The position numbers and the translations under genes were made by a program. The notes beneath the pieces were generated by a model, which worked only from the letters and a program-made list of their open reading frames with translations, was not told the DNA's origin and ran no database searches. A DNA stretch of 64,000 nt from Sphingobium yanoikuyae (GTDB lineage: Bacteria; Pseudomonadota; Alphaproteobacteria; Sphingomonadales; Sphingomonadaceae), in assembly GCF_013001025.1 (NCBI RefSeq), contig NZ_CP053021.1, positions 806,001 to 870,000 on the forward strand, read 5' to 3'. This document shows positions 42,069 through 49,958 of this stretch, piece by piece. Every line of letters begins with the position of its first letter. The stretch's first letter is position 1.

Positions 42069-42824
42069 ATGAGCACTATCTTCGATCTTGGCGGCAAGGT
42101 CGCCATCGTCACCGGCGCCAATACCGGCATCGGCCAGGCGATCGCGCTGTCGCTCGCGGCGGCCGGCGCCGACATTGCGGCGGTGGGCCGCACCCCGGCG
42201 GAGGAAACCGTCGAGAAGGTCCGGGCGCTCGGCCGCAAGGCCGAGATCGTCTCGGCCGATCTTTCCAGCATCGAACCGGTGCAGCGCGTCGTCGACGAGA
42301 CGATCGCGAAACTGGGCGGCCTCGACATCCTCATCAACAATGCCGGCATCATCCGCCGCGCCGACAGCGTCGACTTCACCGAGGAAGACTGGGACGCGGT
42401 GATCGATACCAATTTGAAGTCCACCTTCTTCCTGGCCCAGGCGGCCGGGCGGCACATGCTGGCACAGGGCGGCGGCAAGATCGTCAACATCGCCTCCTTG
42501 CTGTCGTTCCAGGGCGGCATCCGCGTGCCGAGCTATACCGCGTCCAAGAGCGGCGTCGCCGGCCTCACCAAGCTGCTGGCGAACGAGTGGGCGGCCAAGG
42601 GCGTCAACGTCAACGCGATCGCGCCGGGCTATATCGCGACCAACAACACCGCCGCGCTGCAGGCTGACGAGACCCGCAACCGCCAGATCCAGGAACGTAT
42701 CCCGGCCGGCCGCTGGGGCGACCCCGGCGACATTGGCGGCGCGGCCGTGTTCCTCGCCTCGCCGGCGGCCAACTATATCCACGGCCATGTCCTCGCCGTC
42801 GATGGCGGCTGGCTGGCCCGCTGA
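42069..42824 (+). CDS. kduD: 2-deoxy-D-gluconate 3-dehydrogenase / KduD
   Basis: 251-residue SDR of the KduD type, reducing 2,5-diketo-3-deoxygluconate to 2-keto-3-deoxygluconate. N-terminus IFDLGGKVAIVTGANTGIGQ (cofactor loop), NNAGIIRRAD, SLLSFQGGIRVPSYTASKSGVAGLTK with catalytic Tyr and Lys, and the end HVLAVDGGWLAR. It follows kduI and precedes an esterase. Product goes to KdgK (21383-22309). Confidence 0.93.
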   Translation: MSTIFDLGGKVAIVTGANTGIGQAIALSLAAAGADIAAVGRTPAEETVEKVRALGRKAEIVSADLSSIEPVQRVVDETIAKLGGLDILINNAGIIRRADSVDFTEEDWDAVIDTNLKSTFFLAQAAGRHMLAQGGGKIVNIASLLSFQGGIRVPSYTASKSGVAGLTKLLANEWAAKGVNVNAIAPGYIATNNTAALQADETRNRQIQERIPAGRWGDPGDIGGAAVFLASPAANYIHGHVLAVDGGWLAR

Positions 42825-42833
42825 ACTGACTGA

Positions 42834-42864
42834 CCTCCGTTCGCGATTCCAACGCGAACGGAGG
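42834..42864. terminator. 12-bp hairpin after kduD
   Basis: Perfect stem CCTCCGTTCGCG/CGCGAACGGAGG with a 7-base loop. It is followed by AAAA rather than T, so it is more likely an mRNA-end stabiliser or weak terminator before the esterase gene. Confidence 0.55.
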
Positions 42865-42912
42865 AAAATCCAAGAGGAGGGCTCAGCCTCCCGACCTATC
42901 ACAGGAGGACGG

Positions 42913-44481
42913 ATGCCCGATATCGACCGGCGGAGCGCGTTGACCGGGGCTGCGGCCCTGCTGGGCGCCAGCCTCGTTCGCCCGGCCCATGCCGCCACCG
43001 CCAGCATCGTGACCACGCGCAAGGGCCGGGTCGCCGGCACCCGCGAGGGCGGCCTCCATGTCTTTCGCGGCCTGCGCTACGGCCAGGATACCGCGCCTCG
43101 CCGCTTTCAGGCACCGCTTGCGCCCGATGGCTGGACCGGCACGGCCGATGCCAGCGCCTTCGCCCCCTCCTGCCCGCAACAGGGCAAGCAGGAAGCGGAG
43201 AGCGAGGATTGCCTGTTCCTCAATATCTGGACCCCCGGTCCCGACCCGCGCGCCAAACGGCCGGTGATGCTCTACATCCATGGTGGCGCCTATTCCAACG
43301 GCTCCGTGGTCGATCCGCTGACCTATGGCGACCGGCTGGCTGCGCAGGGCGATGTCGTGGTGGTGACGGTCAACCACCGGCTCAACATTTTCGGCTATCT
43401 CTATCTCGCCCGGCTCGATCCGCGCTTCGTCGACAGCGGCAATGCGGGCCAGCTCGACCTCATCCTCGCACTGCAATGGGTGCGCGACAATATCGCGGCC
43501 TTTGGCGGCGATCCCGGCAATATCTTGGTCTTCGGCCAGTCGGGCGGCGGCGCCAAGATCGCGACGATGATGGCGATGCCGGCGGCTGCCGGCCTGTTCC
43601 ATCGCGCCATCACCATGAGCGGGCAGCAGGTAACGGCGTCGGGCCCGCTCAACGCGACGAAGCGGGCGCAGGCCTATCTCGCCGGGCTGGGCGTAAAGGC
43701 CGATGACCTGTCATCTTTGCTGTCACTTTCAACGGCGCAACTGGTGGAGGGGCTGGCAGCGCAAGACCCGATCTTGGGTGGCGGCCTTTACATGGGCCCG
43801 GTGCTCGACATGACGCATCTTGCGCGCCATCCCTTCTGGCCCGATGCGCCGCCCCAGTCACAGGCGATCCCGATGATGCTGGGCAACACCCATGACGAGA
43901 CCCGTGCCTTCATCGATCCTCATGGCCCCAAGCTCCAGGGGCTGGACTGGTCCAACCTCGCCGCCCGGATCGCCCCGGAACTGCGCATGGACCTGTCACC
44001 CGAATGGATCGTCGCCCAATATCGCGCGCGCTATCCCGACTGGTCGGCGGAGCGTATCTTCTACGCCGCGACCACGGCCGGGCGCAGCTGGCCGGGGCAG
44101 GTGCTGGAGGCGGAGGCGCGCGCCCGCGTCGATGCGTCGACCTGGGTCTATCAGGTGGATTTCGCCTCGCCGACCCAGCCCGAACGCGGCGCGCCGCACA
44201 CCATGGACATCGCGCTCGCCTTCGGCACGCTCGATGCGCCGGGCAGCTTCACCGGCACGGGCGCAGGTGCCCAGGCCGCCTCGCGCGCGCTGATGCAGCG
44301 CTTCCTGGCCTTCGCCCGGCGCGGTGATCCCAATGGCGTCGAGATGGCGCCCTGGCCGCAATATCGGCTGGACGGACGGCAGACAATGATCGTCGATGTC
44401 GACAGCCATGTGGAAAGCGATCCGCGCGGCTGGGAGCGGGAACTCTTCGCCCGCGTCCCCTATATCCAGCCCGGCAGTTGA
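42913..44481 (+). CDS. Type-B carboxylesterase, Tat-exported
   Basis: 522 residues. Signal of twin-arginine type (DRRSALTGAAALLGASLVRPAHA). Carboxylesterase/lipase fold: FRGLRYGQ, ESEDCLFLNIWTP, oxyanion loop YIHGGAYSNG, nucleophile elbow FGQSGGGAK (Ser), Glu in NTHDETRAF and His in GAPHTMDIA. In this locus it may remove acyl groups (acetyl, methyl or feruloyl) from pectin or xylan fragments; that is inference from context. CAGGAGGA lies before ATG 42913. Confidence 0.87.
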   Translation: MPDIDRRSALTGAAALLGASLVRPAHAATASIVTTRKGRVAGTREGGLHVFRGLRYGQDTAPRRFQAPLAPDGWTGTADASAFAPSCPQQGKQEAESEDCLFLNIWTPGPDPRAKRPVMLYIHGGAYSNGSVVDPLTYGDRLAAQGDVVVVTVNHRLNIFGYLYLARLDPRFVDSGNAGQLDLILALQWVRDNIAAFGGDPGNILVFGQSGGGAKIATMMAMPAAAGLFHRAITMSGQQVTASGPLNATKRAQAYLAGLGVKADDLSSLLSLSTAQLVEGLAAQDPILGGGLYMGPVLDMTHLARHPFWPDAPPQSQAIPMMLGNTHDETRAFIDPHGPKLQGLDWSNLAARIAPELRMDLSPEWIVAQYRARYPDWSAERIFYAATTAGRSWPGQVLEAEARARVDASTWVYQVDFASPTQPERGAPHTMDIALAFGTLDAPGSFTGTGAGAQAASRALMQRFLAFARRGDPNGVEMAPWPQYRLDGRQTMIVDVDSHVESDPRGWERELFARVPYIQPGS

Positions 44482-44555
44482 GCGCTGTTCGTTGCCGGGC
44501 CGCAACCAAAAGGGGGCGGGTGCGTTGAGTCCGCCCATGCAGTTGGAGGAACCGC

Positions 44556-44732
44556 ATGGATACGCAGGATATCGATTATGTCTCGGAACGCGGCGAGCTG
44601 CATTTTCTCGCCGCCCTGGTCGATGAGCTGATGCGCCGGCTGATGCTGTCGGGTGTGCTCAGCCAGGCCGAACTCAACGCGATCGAGGCCGATGTCGCCA
44701 AGCGCATCGGCAATGTGCCGCGCGCCTGGTAA
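44556..44732 (+). CDS. Small acidic helical protein, 58 aa
   Basis: ATG 44556 with a strong GGAGGA ribosome site encodes a 58-residue acidic, helical protein (ERGELHFLAALVDELMRRLM, LSQAELNAIEADVAKRIG, ending PRAW). No signal or membrane helix. It looks like two amphipathic helices, perhaps a small adaptor. Unknown family; last gene of the plus-strand run before the convergent cupin gene. Confidence 0.65.
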   Translation: MDTQDIDYVSERGELHFLAALVDELMRRLMLSGVLSQAELNAIEADVAKRIGNVPRAW

Positions 44733-44741
44733 CATTTCGGG

Positions 44742-45128
44742 TCAGTGAACCACCGGATAGCTGATGATCAGCGCCAGCGGTTCCTTGCCGACCTGCCGGA
44801 TGCCCACCTTGGCGGCTTTGTAGAGATAGGCAGCCATGCCCGGTGTCAGCGGCTTTTCCACGCCGTCGGATGTCACCACCCCTTCGCCCGACAGGACATA
44901 ATAGACCTCGTCATGGGCGATTGGATGGACGCCGATCGCCGCGCCGACATGCAGCACGCGCTTGCGGAATTCCATGCTGCGCGGCTGCGGCACGGCGTCG
45001 CTGATGCGATATGCGGTCGACATGCCGATCTCGCCATGGGGCGGCGGCTCGTCGCGCATCACCTCTCGCTCGTCGACCACCACCATCGGCGGCGCGGCGG
45101 CCGCCGCCAGCAACAGCACCAGGCTCAT
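44742..45128 (-). CDS. Cupin-domain protein, exported
   Basis: 128 residues: short signal (MSLVLLLAAAAAPP), then a single cupin (RVLHVGAAIGVHPIAHDEVYYVLSGEGVVTSDGVEKPLTPGMAAYLYKAAKVGIRQVG), with His/His/Glu metal ligands in HPIAHDEVYYV. The second-motif His is not obvious. Start overlaps the pectate lyase stop (ATGA), so they are co-expressed. A role in uronate or pectin fragment handling outside the cytoplasm is inferred, for example like the pectin-degradation cupins (KdgF), though KdgF is cytoplasmic and this has a signal. Confidence 0.75.
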   Translation of the reverse strand: MSLVLLLAAAAAPPMVVVDEREVMRDEPPPHGEIGMSTAYRISDAVPQPRSMEFRKRVLHVGAAIGVHPIAHDEVYYVLSGEGVVTSDGVEKPLTPGMAAYLYKAAKVGIRQVGKEPLALIISYPVVH

Positions 45129-46528
45129 GGCTTTGCCTCCTGTCGCATCATCTTGTCGCGGTCCGACAGATGCTCGGTCGTCTCGTCCTTCTGGCCGGGA
45201 TAGCGCCCCGATTTCGGCTCCATCGTGTCGAGGTTCCAGTCGCCCTCGACAAAGGGCGCGCGGGTCGGCGCGAATTTGGGATAGCCGCCCACCTGCTTCT
45301 CATTGTCGATGATCTCGCCGCGCCCTTCCGCCACGAAGAACAGCACCCGCAGATCATCGGCATCCCGGTCCCACGGGCGGGCGCCCGCGCGCCATAGCAC
45401 ATGGGTCTCGACATCGCGCACCGGCAGAACGTCCAGCCCCTGCCACCAGGTCGGCGGCGTCTGCGTCTCGACCAGCTTCGCCTTGGTCTCGCCATAGCGA
45501 CCGAACATCGGCAATGGCTTGCCGAACTTGTCGACGGCCAGATTGTCCTTGCCATAATATTCCAGGTCGCCGTCGCCGCCCAAGGTCAGGAAGGGCAGGC
45601 CGGTTGCCGTCGATACGCCGCCGCGCATGACATTGCCGACCGCCGCCAGCTTGCCATTCTGATAGGGATGTTCGCCCCATTCCAGCGCCATCAGGTTGTA
45701 ATGCACGCCGCGCTCGCCCGGATCATAGATGATGTTGTTGACCACGGCCGCATGGACGCCGCCCTTCAGCAGGGGGTTGCGCTCGACATTATGGGCGTAG
45801 ACGTTGCGATAAATCAGGATGTTGGTCGCGTTGTCGTGGATCAACGTGCCCTTGCTGTGCTCGCCTTTGGGATGGCTGGCATTGGCCAGGCCCTCGGCCG
45901 CCAGATTATAGGAAAAGGTGATGTTGTGCGCCGTGTTGGCGCGCCATTCGTCGGGCGTCTTGCCGTTGAAGCGCGGGCCGGATGCCGACATATTCTCGTC
46001 GATCGCCCAGGTGAAGCTGCAATGGTCGACGATGATGTCATGGCCGCCGACCACCGACATGGCATCCGCCTCCCATCCGCTCAGCAGCGGCTGGTCGTCC
46101 ACCCCGGTGCGCACGCGGATATGGCGCATGATCACGTCATGGGTGGCGATGTCGATGCCCGACCGGACCAGGGTGATGCCGGGGGAAGGGGCGGTCTGGC
46201 CGGCAATGGTCAGATAGGGTTCGCGGATGGTGATGGTCTGGCGCGCCATGTCGATGACGCCGCCCACCTCGAACACGACGATGCGCGGGCCCTTTGCCTC
46301 CAGTGCCGCCTTCAGGCTGCCGGGGCCATCGGCCGCCAGCGTGGTCACGCGGATGACGCGGCCCCCTCGGCCGCCGGGCGTTGCCGATGCCCAGCCGACG
46401 GCGCCCGGAAACGCAGTCGTTGCGCTGGATGCGCTGGTCTTGGCCGAGGCGGCGGATAGAGTTGCTGGCAAGGGGATCAGGGCAAGGCCGGCAAGCGGCA
46501 GGGCGATCAGTCTGGCGGTTATTTTCAT
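45125..46528 (-). CDS. Secreted pectate lyase (PL1-like parallel beta-helix)
   Basis: 467 residues with signal peptide (MKITARLIALPLAGLALIPL...). Right-handed beta-helix lyase: AFPGAVGWASATPGGRGGRVIRVTTL, GSLKAALEAKGPRIVVFEVGGVID, LTIAGQTAPSPGITL, MRHIRVRTGV, GGHDIIVDHCSFTWAIDENMS (the calcium-site/active region), RNVYAHNVERNPLLKGG and NNIIYDPGERGVHYN. It cleaves polygalacturonate by beta-elimination to unsaturated oligomers feeding KduI. Promoter carries an ACCGGT operator 61 bases upstream of ATG 46528. Downstream cupin overlaps. Confidence 0.9.
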   Translation of the reverse strand: MKITARLIALPLAGLALIPLPATLSAASAKTSASSATTAFPGAVGWASATPGGRGGRVIRVTTLAADGPGSLKAALEAKGPRIVVFEVGGVIDMARQTITIREPYLTIAGQTAPSPGITLVRSGIDIATHDVIMRHIRVRTGVDDQPLLSGWEADAMSVVGGHDIIVDHCSFTWAIDENMSASGPRFNGKTPDEWRANTAHNITFSYNLAAEGLANASHPKGEHSKGTLIHDNATNILIYRNVYAHNVERNPLLKGGVHAAVVNNIIYDPGERGVHYNLMALEWGEHPYQNGKLAAVGNVMRGGVSTATGLPFLTLGGDGDLEYYGKDNLAVDKFGKPLPMFGRYGETKAKLVETQTPPTWWQGLDVLPVRDVETHVLWRAGARPWDRDADDLRVLFFVAEGRGEIIDNEKQVGGYPKFAPTRAPFVEGDWNLDTMEPKSGRYPGQKDETTEHLSDRDKMMRQEAKP

Positions 46529-46588
46529 GCTTCCGAAAGCTCCTCTCCTGGCCAGACTTGCACCGTGGCGGCGATGATGCAAGCAATT

Positions 46589-46602
46589 TGACACCGGTGT
46601 CG
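46589..46602. promoter_or_regulatory. ACCGGT operator of the pectate lyase-cupin operon
   Basis: TGACACCGGTGTCG, 13 of 14 to the palindrome TGACACCGGTGTCA; 60 bases upstream of the lyase ATG. Confidence 0.75.
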
Positions 46603-46817
46603 AATCTGTTTGCGGTCATTGTGAAAGCGAGGCGAAGACGCGGGCTGCGCTCCGTCATTCTGCGCCATGTGGCCCATATTGCGGTGCAAAATGGCTCGAT
46701 ATGGACGCTTTTCCGACAGGAGGGCGCGGAAAATCGCCGCGAGCGCTGGCCTAGGAGCTTCAGACATAATTGCCGCAATGATCATTGACATTGATCCGCA
46801 GTCGGGTCACAAGTTTC

Positions 46818-46831
46818 TGACACCGGTGTCT
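46818..46831. promoter_or_regulatory. ACCGGT operator of the TBDR gene
   Basis: TGACACCGGTGTCT, 13 of 14 to the palindrome; 64 bases upstream of the receptor ATG. Confidence 0.75.
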
Positions 46832-46895
46832 TCAAGGGGACAACATCGGGCCGCACCCCCAAAGAGGCGTGGCGGAAATATGGAGGGATGTTTCT

Positions 46896-49769
46896 ATGAT
46901 TGCGTTCGTACAGGCTTCGTCCGCCCGGAAATGGCTGTCCGCAGCCTCGACCCTGGCATGCGCCATCGCCTGCGTTTCCGCCGCTCAGGCACAGGCTCAG
47001 TCTGGGCAGGGCGATGCCGCGGTTGCGCCGGATCAGGGGCAGGCGGGTGCCGCAGCCCAGGAATCCGACATCATCGTCACCGGTTTCCGCCAGTCGCTGG
47101 GCGCGGCGATCAACCTCAAGCGCCAGTCGGTCAGTTCGGTCGATGCGATCGTGGCGGAGGATATCGCCAAGTTCCCCGACCAGAATCTCGCCGAATCCCT
47201 GCAGCGCATCCCCGGCATCTCGATCCAGCGTGACGGCGGCGAAGGGCGCGCGATCACCGTGCGCGGCCTGGGCGCGCAGTTCACCCGCGTGCGCGTCAAC
47301 GGGCTGGAAACGGTCGCCACCTCGACCGATGGTGCCAGCTCGAACCGCGATCGCTCCTTCGATTTCAACGTCTTCGCGTCCGAGCTGTTCAGTTCGCTGG
47401 TCGTTCACAAGACCGCCGAAGCCTCGCTGGACGAAGGCTCGCTCGGCGCCGTGGTCGATCTCAACACCGGCAATCCGCTCGGTGGCAAGGAAGGGCTGAC
47501 CCTCGTCGGGTCGGCGACCGCCTCCTATAATGACTTGGCGAAGAATTGGGGACCGCGCCTGGCCGGCATCGCGTCCTGGAAATCGGCCGACGGCCGCTTC
47601 GGCGTCGCCCTGTCGGCGGCCTATTCGACGCTCGATACCAAGGAACTGGGCAATAACAGCGTGCGCTGGGCCCAGGCCCGCTTCGACAATGTCGATGGCA
47701 CTCCCTGCTTCACCCAGCCCAATTCGGGCGGCACCTATGTCAAGAGCGCGGCCTGCGATGCGGCGGCCCTGTCCTTCCACCCGCGCATCCCGCGCTATGG
47801 CGAGGTGCGTCATGATCGCGAGCGGCTGGGCCTGACCGGATCGATCCAGTTCGCCCCGACCGACGCGACCAAGATCTCGATCGATGGCCTCTATTCGCGC
47901 TTCAAGGAAACCCGCGAGGAGAAGTGGGGCGAGGTGCTGCTGCGCTCCAACGAGCGGTCGATCAACGTCGTCAATCCGGTCTATGACGATAATGGCAACA
48001 TGATCTCGGCCACGCTCAACGATGCCTGGGTCCGCACCGAACATTATTTGCGCAAGTCGAGCACCGAATTTTATCAGGTCGGTGGCACCTGGGACCAGGA
48101 TGTGACGGACAAGTTCCGCTTCACCCTGCTGGGCGGCCTGTCCAAGTCCAACGCCGACATTCCGGTCGAAACCACGGTGGTCTTCGACGATCGCGATGCC
48201 CAGGGTTATAGCTATGACTATAGCGACATGAAGCATCCCAAGCTGACCTTCGGCACCAGCGTGACCGATCCGGCCAATTTCCAGCTCGCCGAAATCCGCG
48301 ACCGTCCGTCCAACACCACCAACCGCTTCAAGACGGCGCAGTTGCGCACCGAATGGGACGCGGCCGAGGGGCTGACCGTGAAGGTCGGTTCGATGTGGCG
48401 CCGGTTCGACTTCAAGACCGTCGGCTATCAGCGCGATACCGCGGTCTGCGGCAATGGCGGCAAGGATCTGGTGCTGGGCACCATCACCTGTTCGCCGACC
48501 AGCCTGTTTGGCCCGAGCGCCGTCTATGGCTTCCAGGCGACGCCGGAATTGAGCGAACTCTTCACCCTGGGCAAGGCGGGCCAGCCGTCGGGCACCACCA
48601 CCCAGTGGTTGATCCCCAATCTGGACGCGGCGACCGCCTATACCAAACTCTATGACCGCGCGCTGGCGCTGGACGTCGGCAACAACCGGTCGGTGCGCGA
48701 GGAAGTGACCGGCGGCTATTTCCAGTTCGATGCCAAGGGCGACCTGTTCGGCCTCGAATATGCGCTGAACGCGGGCATGCGCTATGCCAAGACCGACCAG
48801 CGCTCGACCGGCCTCAATGGCGGCATCCCGGTGACGATCAAGCGCAGCTATGAGGATTGGCTGCCGGCCGCCAACCTGGCCCTGTTCCCGACCGACAAGC
48901 TGGTCATTCGCGCGGCGGTGGCCGATGTGATGACCCGCCCGACGCTGGGCAGCCTGACGCCGGGCGGTTCGGCCGACGGCTTCCAGTATCGCGTCAGCTA
49001 CGGTAACCCCTATCTAAACCCCTATCGCGCGACCGCCTATGACCTGGCTGTCGAATGGTATTTCGCGCCCCAGTCGCTCTTCTCGGTCGCCCTGTTCAAG
49101 AAGGATGTGCAGAGCTTCCCGGTCGCCGCGACCATTTCCAACGCGACCTTCGCGGAAACCGGCCTGCCGGCTTCGGTGCTGGTCAGTTCCTCGCCCGCCG
49201 CGCTCAATCCCGCGCTGCAGGCCGAACCGATCTGGACCATCGCGACCACGGTCAACGGCACCGGCGCCTCGCTCAAGGGGGCGGAAATCGCGCTGCAACT
49301 GCCCTTCACCTTCCTGCCGGGCATCTTCAAGCATTTCGGCATCCTGGCCAACGCGACTTTCATCGACTCCAACGCCACCTATAATGTGTCGGGGCCGGCG
49401 GTCGTGCCGGGTGGCGGCCTGGTCAATGTCGCGCGGGAGAATACGTTGTTCGGCGTGTCGAAGCGGGCCTATAACGGCACCCTCTATTATGACGACAACC
49501 GCTTCAGCGCGCGCGTCTCGGCCAGCTATCGCGGGCCTTACAGCGACCAGAACAGCGGGACCGGCAACGTTTTCGAAGGCTATAATTCAACCGTCAATGT
49601 CGACGCCTCGGTCCGTTACAAGGCAACCGACTGGCTGGAATTCACCCTCGACGGCATCAACCTGACCGATGAATATCGCGGCCGCTACACCGACCTCGAT
49701 GCCAATCGCAACTATGAGTACAATCATTTCGGCCGCACCTTCCAGTTCGGCGCGCGCGTGAAGATGTAG
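46896..49769 (+). CDS. TonB-dependent receptor, oligosaccharide-uptake type
   Basis: 957 residues of the large Xanthomonas/Caulobacter TBDR class that brings oligosaccharides through the outer membrane. Signal peptide (to about residue 35), a Ton-box-like ESDIIVTGFRQSL, plug domain (VDAIVAEDIAKFPDQNLAESLQRIPGISIQRDGGEGRAITVRGLGAQFTRVRVNG) and a 22-strand barrel ending in Met (FQFGARVKM). ATG 46896 has GGAGGG 8 bases upstream. The operator in its promoter and the divergent pectate lyase indicate uptake of pectin-derived oligo-uronides. Terminator follows. Confidence 0.92.
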   Translation: MIAFVQASSARKWLSAASTLACAIACVSAAQAQAQSGQGDAAVAPDQGQAGAAAQESDIIVTGFRQSLGAAINLKRQSVSSVDAIVAEDIAKFPDQNLAESLQRIPGISIQRDGGEGRAITVRGLGAQFTRVRVNGLETVATSTDGASSNRDRSFDFNVFASELFSSLVVHKTAEASLDEGSLGAVVDLNTGNPLGGKEGLTLVGSATASYNDLAKNWGPRLAGIASWKSADGRFGVALSAAYSTLDTKELGNNSVRWAQARFDNVDGTPCFTQPNSGGTYVKSAACDAAALSFHPRIPRYGEVRHDRERLGLTGSIQFAPTDATKISIDGLYSRFKETREEKWGEVLLRSNERSINVVNPVYDDNGNMISATLNDAWVRTEHYLRKSSTEFYQVGGTWDQDVTDKFRFTLLGGLSKSNADIPVETTVVFDDRDAQGYSYDYSDMKHPKLTFGTSVTDPANFQLAEIRDRPSNTTNRFKTAQLRTEWDAAEGLTVKVGSMWRRFDFKTVGYQRDTAVCGNGGKDLVLGTITCSPTSLFGPSAVYGFQATPELSELFTLGKAGQPSGTTTQWLIPNLDAATAYTKLYDRALALDVGNNRSVREEVTGGYFQFDAKGDLFGLEYALNAGMRYAKTDQRSTGLNGGIPVTIKRSYEDWLPAANLALFPTDKLVIRAAVADVMTRPTLGSLTPGGSADGFQYRVSYGNPYLNPYRATAYDLAVEWYFAPQSLFSVALFKKDVQSFPVAATISNATFAETGLPASVLVSSSPAALNPALQAEPIWTIATTVNGTGASLKGAEIALQLPFTFLPGIFKHFGILANATFIDSNATYNVSGPAVVPGGGLVNVARENTLFGVSKRAYNGTLYYDDNRFSARVSASYRGPYSDQNSGTGNVFEGYNSTVNVDASVRYKATDWLEFTLDGINLTDEYRGRYTDLDANRNYEYNHFGRTFQFGARVKM

Positions 49770-49795
49770 CCTGTCCCCTCGGGTCGCGCCGTCAC

Positions 49796-49834
49796 GGGCC
49801 AGCCGCCTTCTGCACGAGGTGGCTGGCCCTTTTT
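49796..49834 (+). terminator. Intrinsic terminator of the TBDR gene
   Basis: A 9-bp stem GGGCCAGCC/GGCTGGCCC (49796-49804 with 49821-49829), loop with partial extra pairing, then five T. Confidence 0.85.
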
Positions 49835-49958
49835 CTTGGGTCGGCGGTGGGGCAGGGGCGGTGCCGGGCAGGCAACAGCAATAGTCCATTCACGCAATGA
49901 CATTGACTCGCGTTAGCGTTCTCAAATATGGCGCCGCCAAGAATATTTGGGGGATTAT

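Larger units (their letters stand above)
46529..46895. other. Divergent promoter region of pectate lyase and TBDR
   Basis: 367 bases without a gene. It contains two near-perfect operators (46589-46602 and 46818-46831), one close to each divergent start, and nothing else that I can identify. Confidence 0.6.
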
